Assembly (NCBI RefSeq): GCF_000802385.1
Contig: NZ_JTDN01000001.1
Coordinates: 503,501-567,500 of the forward strand
DNA: 64,000 nucleotides
Direction of reading: 5' to 3'
DNA from: Croceibacterium mercuriale
Lineage (GTDB): Bacteria; Pseudomonadota; Alphaproteobacteria; Sphingomonadales; Sphingomonadaceae
The translations under genes were made by a program, and so were the position numbers. Shown one piece after another: positions 18,695 through 27,739 of the stretch; positions within the stretch are counted from its first letter, which is position 1; each line of letters begins with the position of its first letter. The notes beneath the pieces were generated by a model. The model did no database searches and was not told the origin of the DNA. It saw only the letters and a program-made list of their open reading frames with translations.

Positions 18695-19416
18695 GCCGAA
18701 GCGTCATCGTCACCGGCGGGCTGGGCGGCATCGGCCTCGCCTGTGCACATGCCTTCGCGCAAGAGGGCGCCCGGATCCTGCTGGTCGACAGCAGGCCCGA
18801 TGATGGCACGGCCTGCAGGGCGTTGATCGAGGCGGGGGCGGGCGACGCGATCGCACTGGCCACCGACATCACCGACGAAGCCGCGGTCGCCGCCAGTGTC
18901 GAGCACGTCATGGATCGGTTCGATGCGCTGGATGTCGTGGTCAACGTTGCCGGGGCCATGATCTACAAGCCGGTGGCGGAGCTCGCCGCGGCCGACTGGC
19001 GCCGCCTGCTCGACATCAATTTCGTCGGCGCGGCGCTCTATATCGGCCATGCGCTGCGGCGCATGCAGCCTGGCGGATGCGTCGTGAACGTGGCTTCGGT
19101 CCATGCCCGCAGGACCACCCCGCTCGTCGCACCCTACGCCGCAGCGAAGGCGGCACTGGTCAGCCTCACGCGCTCGGCTGCGATCGAGGGCAGGCCGCTG
19201 GGCATACGGGTCAACGCCGTGCTGCCCGGCGCCATCGACACGCCGATGTTGCGCGAAAGCCCGGCGATCAAGTCGGGCGCCGAGGTGCTGGACGAGGACG
19301 ATATCGGGCAGCCCGAGGACGTGGCCGCCACGGTCGCCTTTCTCGCATCCGCCGCTGCCCGCTTCATCACCGGGGAAGACGTGGTCGCCGATGCCGGCCG
19401 CATGGGGAGACTCTGA
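18688..19416 (+). CDS. short-chain dehydrogenase/reductase, candidate galactose dehydrogenase
   Basis: Rossmann-fold oxidoreductase of 242 residues. The coenzyme motif TGGLGGIG (residues 9-16) with Asp34 after beta-2 indicates NAD preference. NVAGA, Ser137 and the Tyr150-AAA-Lys154 catalytic pair are intact. PG motif AVLPGAIDTPM is present. It sits between dgoD and a sugar porter, so oxidation of D-galactose to the lactone is the most economical role in a De Ley-Doudoroff pathway. That assignment comes from context, not from sequence. Starts inside the dgoD 3' end; its stop shares a base with the next start (TGATG). Confidence 0.88.
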   Translation: MVSRSVIVTGGLGGIGLACAHAFAQEGARILLVDSRPDDGTACRALIEAGAGDAIALATDITDEAAVAASVEHVMDRFDALDVVVNVAGAMIYKPVAELAAADWRRLLDINFVGAALYIGHALRRMQPGGCVVNVASVHARRTTPLVAPYAAAKAALVSLTRSAAIEGRPLGIRVNAVLPGAIDTPMLRESPAIKSGAEVLDEDDIGQPEDVAATVAFLASAAARFITGEDVVADAGRMGRL

Positions 19417-20837
19417 TGCAGGGCATGGATCTGGGCGGACAGGGGAGTGCCCGGGTCGTTCCCCCGGGCGCGTCGGGAGCGGTGTGGCTGTGCTCGGCGG
19501 TGTCCGCCCTGGGCGGGCTGATGTTCGGCTATGACTGGGTGGTGATCGGCGGTGCCAAGCCGTTCTACGAGGCCAGCTTCGGCCTCGCCAGCCCGACCCA
19601 GCAGGCCTGGGCGGTGAGCTGCGCGCTGATCGGCTGCCTCGCGGGTGCGATCATGTCGGGCGGACTGAGCGAGCGGTTCGGGCGCAAGCCGGCGCTGATC
19701 GTGGCCGCCGTGATCTTCGCGGTCTCCTCGGTCGGTACTGCGCTGGCCACGCAGTTCGATGCCTTTGTCGCCTGGCGGATCGCCGGCGGTGTCGCGATCG
19801 GCATGGCTTCCGGCCTGTCGCCGCTCTACATCGCCGAGATCGCACCGGCGGCGAGCCGAGGGCGGCTGGTCTGCCTCAACCAGATCGCCATCGTGCTGGG
19901 TATTCTGGGCGCGCAGGTCGTCAACCTGCTGATCGCCGAGCCTGTGCCGGTGAGTGCGACCGTTGCCGAGATCGGCCGGTCGTGGAACGGCACCAGCGGC
20001 TGGCGCTGGATGTTCGGTGCGGCGGCGGTACCGGCCGTCTTCTTCCTGCTGGGTTGCCTGCTGATCCCGGAAAGTCCGCGCTGGCTGGCCAAGCGGGGCA
20101 GGTGGGCGCAGAGCGAGCAGGTCCTGTCCCGCTTCGGCGGCGCGGACTATGCGACCCAGGCGATCGGCGAGATACGCGAGGCCCTTGCAGCGGCACCCGG
20201 CCGGAACCTGCGCTCGATCCTGGCCGAGCCCCGTTTCCGGCGGGTGCTGGTCATCGGGATCGTGCTGGCCGTGCTCCAGCAATGGTGCGGTATCAACGTC
20301 ATCTTCAACTACGCCCAGGAGATCTTCGCGTCCGCCGGCTATGCGGTGTCGGACACCATGCTGAACATCGTCATCACCGGGGTGGTGAACTGCATCGCCA
20401 CCCTGGTGGCGCTGTTCACCATCGAGCGGCTTGGCCGGCGACAGCTGATGCTGATCGGGTGCTCGGGCCTGGCGGTGATCTATATCGTGCTGGGCGGATG
20501 CTACCTGGCAGGGGTGCAGGGGTGGCCGTTGCTGCTGCTCGTGATTGCGGCGATCGCCTGCTACGGGATGACGCTGGCCCCGGTGACCTGGGTGGCGCTG
20601 TCGGAGATCTTCCCGGGCGAGGCCCGCGGGGCGAGCATGGCGGTGGCCACAACGGCGCTGTGGTCCGCCTGCTTCCTGCTGACCTACAGCTTCCCGCTGC
20701 TCAATGCTGCCGCGGGAACGGGGCTGACGTTCTGGCTGTATGCGGTGATCTGCGTTGCCGGGCTGATCTTTGTCTACACGCGCCTGCCCGAAACTAAGGG
20801 CAAGACGCTGGAGGAGATCGAACGATCGTGGACATGA
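19416..20837 (+). CDS. sugar porter family MFS transporter
   Basis: Inner-membrane sugar:H+ symporter of 473 residues. It carries the sugar-porter signatures ERFGRKPAL after helix 2, PLYIAEIAPAASRGRL after helix 4, IPESPRWL after helix 6, QQWCGINVIFNYA in helix 7 and RLPETKGKTLEEIE at the C-terminus. It is the last gene of the dgoD-SDR operon and most likely imports galactose released by the secreted GH35 enzyme. Start ATG overlaps the SDR stop by one base. Confidence 0.93.
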   Translation: MQGMDLGGQGSARVVPPGASGAVWLCSAVSALGGLMFGYDWVVIGGAKPFYEASFGLASPTQQAWAVSCALIGCLAGAIMSGGLSERFGRKPALIVAAVIFAVSSVGTALATQFDAFVAWRIAGGVAIGMASGLSPLYIAEIAPAASRGRLVCLNQIAIVLGILGAQVVNLLIAEPVPVSATVAEIGRSWNGTSGWRWMFGAAAVPAVFFLLGCLLIPESPRWLAKRGRWAQSEQVLSRFGGADYATQAIGEIREALAAAPGRNLRSILAEPRFRRVLVIGIVLAVLQQWCGINVIFNYAQEIFASAGYAVSDTMLNIVITGVVNCIATLVALFTIERLGRRQLMLIGCSGLAVIYIVLGGCYLAGVQGWPLLLLVIAAIACYGMTLAPVTWVALSEIFPGEARGASMAVATTALWSACFLLTYSFPLLNAAAGTGLTFWLYAVICVAGLIFVYTRLPETKGKTLEEIERSWT

Positions 20838-20868
20838 TGCCCGCCCGGCGGCGTGCGCGGTGCGGCCA

Positions 20869-22302
20869 TCAACGATCGGCCGCGGGTTCTCCCGGACAGC
20901 TGCCCGGCGTGCGGCCGCAGTGACGCAGGAACGGGTCGGGGGTAAATGCGACGAACCTGCCGGGGGTGGCCGGGCTGCTTCCGGCACGGCGGTTCATCGC
21001 TGCGCTGTCCACGGCGACGCCGTCCCACCCGCCAGCCTGGACGGCCTCGTCCAGCGCTTCGATCCCGGCCACGATTTCCGCCCCGCTGAAGGTGCAATGC
21101 CCGCCGCCTTCGACATAGGCCTGGCGCAGCCATCGTGATCCGCCGCCATTGCGGGCCAGCCGGGCGAGGCTGTCCTGGTAGGTCACCATGGTGAACGGAT
21201 CACCGGTCGTGTGCATGGACAGGACTGGTCGGGTAAACTGCCCCGTAGGCACGTAGTTCGCGCGCATATAGGCGACAGCTGCCGGATCGGCGGCGATGCG
21301 GGGCGCCTGTGCCAGCACGGCAAGGTCCGCGGCGAGGTCGAGCCCCGCCTCGCGATAGATCTGGCCGATCGCGTCTTCCTGGCCGGACAGGGCGAGCTGC
21401 GCGGCATAATCGATGCCGGTGTTCCAGGAGAAGTTGCCACCAGCGCGATGCTCCTGATCCCGCCGCGGGAAGAACACGCCGCGTTCGAACACTGTGGCCC
21501 ATGCGTCCTGCCGTTCCGCGAGATCGTCTTGCGGGATCCTTGTCGCAGCGGCGCCGCGCGGCCCGTTCCCGGCATAGGCCGGCAACTGGGCGAGGGCAGC
21601 GGCCAGGGCCAGCCGTGCGCGGCCCTGCGGGGTGGCGGAGGCGGCCCGGACCAGTGCGCCGACTGCCTCCGGTTCGTCCGGCACCTGAGCGACAAGGCCT
21701 TCACCCTTGCGCGCGATCCCGACGATGGCGGGCGGGCGATCCATTGGCACCAGCGTGGCAAGCACGAACGCACCATCCAGCGCCTGGTTCATCATGCCGA
21801 CGCCGCCGGAAACGGAGGCGCAGAGCGGCATGGCGCCGGCGATGCGCTCCGGATGCCGTTCCACCAGCGCCAGCGTGACCAGGCCGCCCATGGACTCGCC
21901 ATAGGCCAGCACCCGCCGGGCCGGGCCGAACCGGTGTTCGAACAGGTCGAGCATCTCCATCTGCGACGGAACCGCCTCCTCCAGCGACCAGCCGGTGGCG
22001 CGATAGGACGTGCCCGCCAGTGCATAGCCGCGCGCGAGGAGGTCTTCCGCGCCCTCGTGCGGGCGGTTGCGGGCCGGGTTGTCGGGTCCATGGACGAAGC
22101 CGTGGCTGAACAGCAGCAGGGTGCCGTTCCAGTTCGCCGGCATCTCGATGCGCCAGTTGTTTGCCTGATGCGTGGTGCCTTCCACCATGATGGTCGTTGC
22201 CGTTTCACCGTCGGGCGCAGCCGCCACTGCCCCGGAGAATACCAGCGAGCCCGCGCATGCCAGCATCCACGCCGCCGCGTTCCGCCGCACCTTCATCATC
22301 AT
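20869..22302 (-). CDS. secreted alpha/beta hydrolase
   Basis: Exported serine hydrolase of about 477 residues. N-terminus MMMKVRRNAAAWMLACAGSLVF followed by SGAVAAAP is a signal peptide. The nucleophile elbow is GESMGG with Ser137; later THTTGDP-like (MHTTGDPFTM) and GGGHCTFSG supply the acid and histidine. The oxyanion region LLLFSHGFVHG is present. It is divergent from the TonB-receptor operon, sharing its 166-base control region, so it probably prepares the ligand outside the inner membrane, for example by ester cleavage. Three ATG codons (22302, 22299, 22296) follow AAGGACAGG; a GTG at 22314 is also possible. Substrate unknown. Confidence 0.85.
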   Translation of the reverse strand: MMMKVRRNAAAWMLACAGSLVFSGAVAAAPDGETATTIMVEGTTHQANNWRIEMPANWNGTLLLFSHGFVHGPDNPARNRPHEGAEDLLARGYALAGTSYRATGWSLEEAVPSQMEMLDLFEHRFGPARRVLAYGESMGGLVTLALVERHPERIAGAMPLCASVSGGVGMMNQALDGAFVLATLVPMDRPPAIVGIARKGEGLVAQVPDEPEAVGALVRAASATPQGRARLALAAALAQLPAYAGNGPRGAAATRIPQDDLAERQDAWATVFERGVFFPRRDQEHRAGGNFSWNTGIDYAAQLALSGQEDAIGQIYREAGLDLAADLAVLAQAPRIAADPAAVAYMRANYVPTGQFTRPVLSMHTTGDPFTMVTYQDSLARLARNGGGSRWLRQAYVEGGGHCTFSGAEIVAGIEALDEAVQAGGWDGVAVDSAAMNRRAGSSPATPGRFVAFTPDPFLRHCGRTPGSCPGEPAADR

Positions 22303-22390
22303 CCTGTCCTTCACCCACGCCGCCCTTCAACGAGAGCCGGTCCATTTTCTGCTGCCGCAAACTGAGCGATGACGCTCACATGTCAATCAT

Positions 22391-22402
22391 AATGTCGACA
22401 TT
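22391..22402. promoter_or_regulatory. perfect palindrome AATGTCGACATT, candidate GntR operator
   Basis: A 12-base perfect inverted repeat whose centre TGTCGACA fits the GT(N)AC core of GntR-family operators. It ends five bases before the -35-like TTGACT, in the control region between the divergent hydrolase and the receptor operon. The natural candidate is the GntR/FCD protein encoded as the fourth gene of that operon. Confidence 0.5.
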
Positions 22403-22406
22403 CCTG

Positions 22407-22436
22407 TTGACTCACGTCGCTGACAAGCATCATATT
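22407..22436 (+). promoter_or_regulatory. sigma-70-type promoter of the receptor-P450 operon
   Basis: TTGACT at 22407-22412 and CATATT at 22431-22436, 18 bases apart, form a plausible -35/-10 pair. The GTG start at 22469 lies about 25 bases after the expected transcription start. The palindrome at 22391-22402 adjoins the -35 element. Confidence 0.45.
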
Positions 22437-22468
22437 GCTATACAAGAATACAAAATGGGAGAGTTCAG

Positions 22469-25123
22469 GTGCTGGTTATTGCACGCAAGATGTCGCCGGG
22501 CGTCTCCGCCATGGCGCTCGCCATCGGGGCATTCGGGTTCACCCTGACCACAGAGATGGCGCAGGCGCAGCAGGCCAGTGATCCGGCGCCGCCCGCCGCC
22601 GATGGCAAGGGTGCAGCCGAGCCGGCCATCATCGTGACCGGCAGCCGCATTCGCGGGATCGAGCCGACCGGATCGCCGGTAATCGGGCTCTCGCGCGAGG
22701 ATCTGGAGGCCAGCACGGCCACCACCACGGCGCAGTTCCTGTCGGAGCTGCCGCAGGTGTTCAACCTGGGTGTCACCGATGCCAGCTTCAGTTCGGCCAA
22801 CAACGCCAATGCCAATGTCACCCTTGGCACAGGCATCAACCTGCGCGGGCTCGGCACCGAATCCACGCTGTCGCTGCTGGACGGGCGCCGGCTGCCGCAG
22901 GCCGGCACGCAAGGGCAGTTCTTCGATCCGTCAGTGATCCCGACCACCGCGATCGAGCGGATCGAGGTCCTGGCAGACGGCAGTTCCGGGATCTACGGGT
23001 CCGATGCGGTGGGCGGGGTGGTCAACATCCTGCTGCGACGCAACTATACCGGGGCCGAAGTGTTCGGCCGTGTCAGCCTGAGCGACGGCGCGGAGGAGTA
23101 CCAGGCCGGCGGTGTCATCGGCGACAGCTGGGGCAGCGGGTCGGTGATGGTGGCCGGCGAATATGGCAATCGCGACGCCTTGCTGGCGTCCGGACGGTCC
23201 TTCTATACCGACGATCACCGGCCGTTCGGCGGGCCGGACCTGCGCTCGCAATTCTCCAATCCGGGCAACATCATCGTCGGCGGCACGTCCTATGCCATCC
23301 CGGCGGGACAGGACGGCACGAACCTGCAACCGGGCGATCTGGCAGCCGGTACCACCAACCTGCAGAGCATCTATGACGGGGCCTACGCCCTTCCGTCGCA
23401 GACCCGCTACTCAGCTGCGCTGACCTTGCAGCAGGACGTGACAGACTGGCTGTCGCTGGACGTGCAGGGCTTCATGGCGCATCGCGATGGCGAGCAGGCA
23501 TTCGGCGGCACGACGTCCACGCTGACCGTGCCGTCCAGCAATCCGTTCTTCGTGCACCCGACCAACCCGGCCGCGCGCAGCGTACAGGTCCGCTACGGCT
23601 TCCAGGATGATCTAGGCAACAATGTCCGGCGCGGCGAGCAGGACGTGCTGTTCGTCACGTCCGCCCTCAATGCCGACCTGTGGGGCGGCTGGTCCGGGCA
23701 GGCGTTCTTCAGCTATGGCGAGGATCGCGAACGCTCCTCCATCAACAATGTGGACGCGGCCGCCCTCTCGCGTGCCCTGGCCGACCCGAACCCGGCCACC
23801 GCGCTCAACCCCTTTGGCGATGGCAGCAACACCAACCCGGCAACGCTGGCATCGCTGGTCGGCCGGTTCCGGGTCGACACCGATTACCGGCTGCAGGAAT
23901 ATGGCCTGTCGGCTGACGGCCCGCTGTTCGCCCTGCCGGCGGGCGACGTGCGGGCGGCGATCGGCGCCTCGCGGCAGGAAATCCGCTTCGTCGATATCAG
24001 CCCGGTGGCGAACGATCGCAGCCGCGGCGTCAATTCGGTGTTCGGGGAGCTGTTCGTGCCGGTCATCGGCGGCGAGACGGCCGGCGCCTTCGGCCAGGAA
24101 CTGAACCTGTCCGCCGCAGCCCGCTTCGACGATTACCAGGACGTCGGATCGACGATCAATCCCAAGTTCGGCCTCACCTGGCGGCCGATCGACGATGTCG
24201 CGATCCGCGCCACCTGGGGCAAGTCGTTCCGTGCGCCGACCCTGGCCGACCTTGGCAATCCCAGCAACGGGCTGGGGACGTTCGTGGATCCGACGTCGCC
24301 CGACGGCTTCCGGCGGGTGCTGTTCCTGCGCGGCGGCAATGCCGAGCTGGAGCCGGAGAAGGCGACCACCTGGTCCGTGGGCGCGGACGTCCAGCCATCG
24401 TTTGTCGACGGGCTGACACTGTCGGTCAGCTACTACAATGTCGATTATTCGAACCGGATCGCCACGCCCGGCAACGATCAACTGGCGCTTACACGGCCGG
24501 AACTGGCGTCGCTCATCACCCTCAACCCCGATCCGGCAGTGATCAACGCCGTCTATGCCCAGCCGAGCTTCAACGGCGTGCCGGAAGATCCCGCCACCAT
24601 CTATGCCATCGTCGATGGCCGGCGCGTCAACCTGGGGACTGTGCAGACGGACGGGCTGGAGTTCATCGCCGACTATGATGCCGACACTGGCTGGGGATCG
24701 TGGACCGCCGGCGTCAACGCGGCCTACATCCTGAACTTCGACCGGCAGCTGACGCCCGACGCGGCCGCCCTCGACATCGTCAACACGCTCAACAACCCGC
24801 TGCAGTTCATCGCCCGCGCCTATCTCGGCGCGACCGTGGGCGGCGTGACCGGGCGGGTTACCGTCAACCATACCGGCGGCTACGACAACGATACCGTGAC
24901 GCCACTGGTCGAAGTGCCGTCGCAGACCGAGTTCGACTTGGCGCTGCGCTACACTGTCGAGGGCGTCGCGTCGTTCCTGAACGCGGTGACCTTCACGCTC
25001 GACGTGCGGGATGTGTTCGACAACGATCCGCCCTATGTGCGCAACGGCACCCTGGCGTTCGACCCTAATGCCCACGACCCGCTGGGGCGCACTGTGTCCG
25101 CCGGCATCCGCACGAGGTTCTGA
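22469..25123 (+). CDS. TonB-dependent outer-membrane receptor
   Basis: Outer-membrane active-transport receptor of 884 residues. A signal peptide (residues 1-33, ending EMAQAQQ) precedes a TonB-box-like AIIVTGSRIRG, the plug motifs QFLSELPQVFN, NLRGLGTESTLSLLDGRR and SSGIYGSDAVGGVVNI, and a long beta barrel ending TVSAGIRTRF. It is of the N-acetylglucosamine/oligosaccharide-like group with the RGLG and DGRR plug motifs. The GTG start at 22469 has a good GGGAGAG five bases upstream; an ATG at 22490 is the alternative. First gene of a five-gene operon; the next gene starts three bases after its stop. Ligand unknown. Confidence 0.93.
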   Translation: MLVIARKMSPGVSAMALAIGAFGFTLTTEMAQAQQASDPAPPAADGKGAAEPAIIVTGSRIRGIEPTGSPVIGLSREDLEASTATTTAQFLSELPQVFNLGVTDASFSSANNANANVTLGTGINLRGLGTESTLSLLDGRRLPQAGTQGQFFDPSVIPTTAIERIEVLADGSSGIYGSDAVGGVVNILLRRNYTGAEVFGRVSLSDGAEEYQAGGVIGDSWGSGSVMVAGEYGNRDALLASGRSFYTDDHRPFGGPDLRSQFSNPGNIIVGGTSYAIPAGQDGTNLQPGDLAAGTTNLQSIYDGAYALPSQTRYSAALTLQQDVTDWLSLDVQGFMAHRDGEQAFGGTTSTLTVPSSNPFFVHPTNPAARSVQVRYGFQDDLGNNVRRGEQDVLFVTSALNADLWGGWSGQAFFSYGEDRERSSINNVDAAALSRALADPNPATALNPFGDGSNTNPATLASLVGRFRVDTDYRLQEYGLSADGPLFALPAGDVRAAIGASRQEIRFVDISPVANDRSRGVNSVFGELFVPVIGGETAGAFGQELNLSAAARFDDYQDVGSTINPKFGLTWRPIDDVAIRATWGKSFRAPTLADLGNPSNGLGTFVDPTSPDGFRRVLFLRGGNAELEPEKATTWSVGADVQPSFVDGLTLSVSYYNVDYSNRIATPGNDQLALTRPELASLITLNPDPAVINAVYAQPSFNGVPEDPATIYAIVDGRRVNLGTVQTDGLEFIADYDADTGWGSWTAGVNAAYILNFDRQLTPDAAALDIVNTLNNPLQFIARAYLGATVGGVTGRVTVNHTGGYDNDTVTPLVEVPSQTEFDLALRYTVEGVASFLNAVTFTLDVRDVFDNDPPYVRNGTLAFDPNAHDPLGRTVSAGIRTRF

Positions 25124-25126
25124 TCC

Positions 25127-26521
25127 ATGCGAGCCACGGACACGCACGCGACCGAACCGGCGCTCGATCCGGCACCCGGCCTTGTCGCCGGAACGGCAGC
25201 CGGGCCGGACTGGCCCAGGCCGGCCTACGCCTGGTACGTCGTGTGCGTCCTGCTGCTGATCTACATCTTAGCCTATATCGACCGGCAGGTGCTGGGTGTG
25301 CTGGTGGAACCGATCAAGCGCAACCTGGCGATCAGCGACACGCAGATGAGCCTGCTGCTCGGCTTCGCCTTCGCGGTGTTCTACACGATTGTGGGGCTGC
25401 CCATGGGGCGGCTGGCAGACCGCTCCAACCGGCGCAACATGGTGGTGGCGGGGGTCGCGATCTGGAGCGCGGCGACATCGCTGTGCGGCTTTGCCCGCAA
25501 TTACGGCCAGCTGTTCGCCGCCCGCATGGGCGTAGGGCTGGGCGAGGCCTGCCTCAACCCCGCGGTCGTGCCGATGCTCAGCGACTACTTCCCGCGCCAC
25601 CGGCTGGGCCGGGCCATGGGCGTGTACATGCTGGGCGTGTCGATCGGCGGCGGACTGGCGCATATCGTCGGCGGTGCATGGCTGCCGGTGCTGTCCTCGC
25701 CCGACCTGGTGCAACTGCCCGTTATCGGCCTGATCCGGCCGTGGCAGGCACTGCTGCTGTTCCTGGGCCTGACCGGTTTCCTGATGGTGGCGCTGCTGCT
25801 GACCGTGCGGGAGCCCGCGCGGCAGGGGCAGGTCCGGCGTGATGCCAGAGGTCGCCTGGTCAATCTGCCGGTGCGCGAGATCGTGGCCCACCTGTCACGC
25901 CACCGCATGGCCTACATGGCGATCGGCTGGCCGCTGGTCGCCAGTGCCATGATGACCTTCGGCGTCGGCTACTGGATACCGTCGTTCTTCCAGCGCAGCT
26001 TCGGCCTGTCCACGGCAGAGGCGGGGCAGGCCTTGGCGACCTATGGCGCCATCTCCATGGTCTCCGGTGCATGCGGGGTGATTGGCGGCGGCTTCCTGGT
26101 GGACTGGCTGGGCAGCCGCTACAGCGACGGTCACCTGCGTACCCTGCTGGTGGGCATCCTGCTGCTGGCGCCCGGCTACGCCCTGTTCGCCGCAATGCCG
26201 ACCCCGAACCTGGCAATCGCGGTGCTGGTGCCGGCGGGGATCGGCGGGGGCATCCTGCAGGCGACCGGCGTCACCACGCTGATGGCGGTGGTGCCCACGC
26301 AGATGAAGTCGCAGATCGCGGCGCTGTATTTCTTCATCGTCAACCTGATCGGCGCCGCGCTCGGCCCGACGCTGATCGCCCTGCTGACCGACAATGTCTT
26401 CGGTGCCGAAGAGGCGCTGCGGCATTCTATAACCATCGTCGCCGCGGCGATCGGCCTGACGGCGGTGCTTGCCCTGATCGCCGGGCGCGGCGCATATCGC
26501 GCCATGTTGCATACGGAGTGA
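25127..26521 (+). CDS. MFS transporter, spinster-type
   Basis: Inner-membrane carrier of 464 residues with 12 predicted helices. YILAYIDRQVLGVLVEPIKRN in helix 1 and GRLADRSNRRNMV after helix 2 are typical of the spinster/ExuT-related MFS group found beside TonB receptors in sphingomonads. The hydrophilic first 35 residues are Ala/Pro-rich. It lies three bases after the receptor gene and four before the P450 gene, so it is expected to move the receptor's ligand, or a product of it, across the inner membrane. These carriers transport sugar acids, terpenoids and lipids in various organisms, so the substrate is open. Confidence 0.9.
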   Translation: MRATDTHATEPALDPAPGLVAGTAAGPDWPRPAYAWYVVCVLLLIYILAYIDRQVLGVLVEPIKRNLAISDTQMSLLLGFAFAVFYTIVGLPMGRLADRSNRRNMVVAGVAIWSAATSLCGFARNYGQLFAARMGVGLGEACLNPAVVPMLSDYFPRHRLGRAMGVYMLGVSIGGGLAHIVGGAWLPVLSSPDLVQLPVIGLIRPWQALLLFLGLTGFLMVALLLTVREPARQGQVRRDARGRLVNLPVREIVAHLSRHRMAYMAIGWPLVASAMMTFGVGYWIPSFFQRSFGLSTAEAGQALATYGAISMVSGACGVIGGGFLVDWLGSRYSDGHLRTLLVGILLLAPGYALFAAMPTPNLAIAVLVPAGIGGGILQATGVTTLMAVVPTQMKSQIAALYFFIVNLIGAALGPTLIALLTDNVFGAEEALRHSITIVAAAIGLTAVLALIAGRGAYRAMLHTE

Positions 26522-26525
26522 CCTT

Positions 26526-27728
26526 GTGACCGACCACCCAGTTTCCGGCACGGACGATTTCGATCCGCACGCGCCCGAAACGTTCGACAACGTGCACGAT
26601 ACCTACCGCCGGTTGCGGGCCGAATGCCCGGTGGCACACAGCAACGCGCATGGCGGTTTCTGGGCCCTGACCCGTCATGCCGACATCGTCGACGCGGTGA
26701 CCGACAGCGAAACCTTCATCACATCCAGGATCAACGTGATCCCGAACATGGCGATGGGCGAACGGCGCCCGCCGCTGGGCAAGGATCCGCCGGAACATAC
26801 ACCCTATCGCCGGGCGCTGGACCGCACGCTGCGTGCCAGCCGGGTCGCAGCGCTGGAGCCGGTGCTGCGCGAGCATGCCGCGCGCGAGCTGGACCGGATG
26901 ATCGCCGCGGGCGGCGGCGACATCTCCAGCGACTTCGCCACCATCTTCCCGGCCTGGGTGGCCGTGGAATGGCTGAACCTGGATCCTGCCCATGCCGCCC
27001 TGCTGGCGGAGGTCGCCCGGCTCTACAACATCGCGTGGCGTGCCAGCGATACTGCGGTGGTCCGCCAGACCAGCCAGGATCTGTACGCGATCGCCGAAGG
27101 GCTGGTGGCCGACCGCCAGCAGCATCCGCGCCCCGTGGCAACCGATCCGGCCTCCGCCCTGCTGGCGGAAGAGACGCCCGGTGGCCCGATCCTGCCCCAC
27201 TACGTCGTGGCCACCATCCGCCAGACGCTGGTCGTCGGCCTGATGGCGCCGCCGCCGCTGTTTGGCAGCATCTGCGTGCACCTGTCGCGTGACCCCGCGC
27301 TGCAGGATCTGCTCCGCACCACGCCGGACCGCATCCCCGCCGCGATTGAGGAATTGCTGCGGCTGTATGGTCCGTATCGCGGCTTCGCCCGCACACCGAC
27401 GCGCGACGTGGAGATCGGCGGCCGGACCATACCGCGCGATGATGCGGTGACGATGGTCTATGCCTCCGCCAACCGGGATGAGGCGATCTTCGACGCACCG
27501 GATGAATTCCGCTTCGACCGCCCGCGCATCCGTGAACATCTGGCATTCGGCAGGGGCGCGCATCAATGTGCCGGCAGCGGACTGGTCCGACTGGAACTGC
27601 GCATCTTCCTGGAAGAACTGCTGCGGCGGACCTCGCAGATCCAGGTGAACGGCGAAGTCGAGATGACCCGGCTGCCCGAACTCGGCCCTGTCAGCACCCC
27701 GGTGCGGCTGGTCGCGGCGCAGGGCTGA
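26526..27728 (+). CDS. cytochrome P450 with non-canonical I-helix
   Basis: Soluble class I-type P450 of 400 residues. Heme-binding loop FGRGAHQCAGSGL supplies thiolate Cys348, and the K-helix ExxR is Glu276-LL-Arg279. The conserved DPPEHTPYRR (B/C region) is present. By alignment through the following SRDPALQ segment, the I-helix position that normally reads A/G-G-x-D/E-T-T reads V-G-L-M-A-P (around Gly238-Pro242), so both the acid and the alcohol of the proton-delivery pair are missing. This suggests substrate-assisted chemistry, peroxide use or a non-oxygenase role. No ferredoxin or reductase gene is seen in the operon. It is the third gene of the receptor operon; substrate unknown. Confidence 0.92.
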   Translation: MTDHPVSGTDDFDPHAPETFDNVHDTYRRLRAECPVAHSNAHGGFWALTRHADIVDAVTDSETFITSRINVIPNMAMGERRPPLGKDPPEHTPYRRALDRTLRASRVAALEPVLREHAARELDRMIAAGGGDISSDFATIFPAWVAVEWLNLDPAHAALLAEVARLYNIAWRASDTAVVRQTSQDLYAIAEGLVADRQQHPRPVATDPASALLAEETPGGPILPHYVVATIRQTLVVGLMAPPPLFGSICVHLSRDPALQDLLRTTPDRIPAAIEELLRLYGPYRGFARTPTRDVEIGGRTIPRDDAVTMVYASANRDEAIFDAPDEFRFDRPRIREHLAFGRGAHQCAGSGLVRLELRIFLEELLRRTSQIQVNGEVEMTRLPELGPVSTPVRLVAAQG

Positions 27729-27739
27729 GCCGGTTGCCG

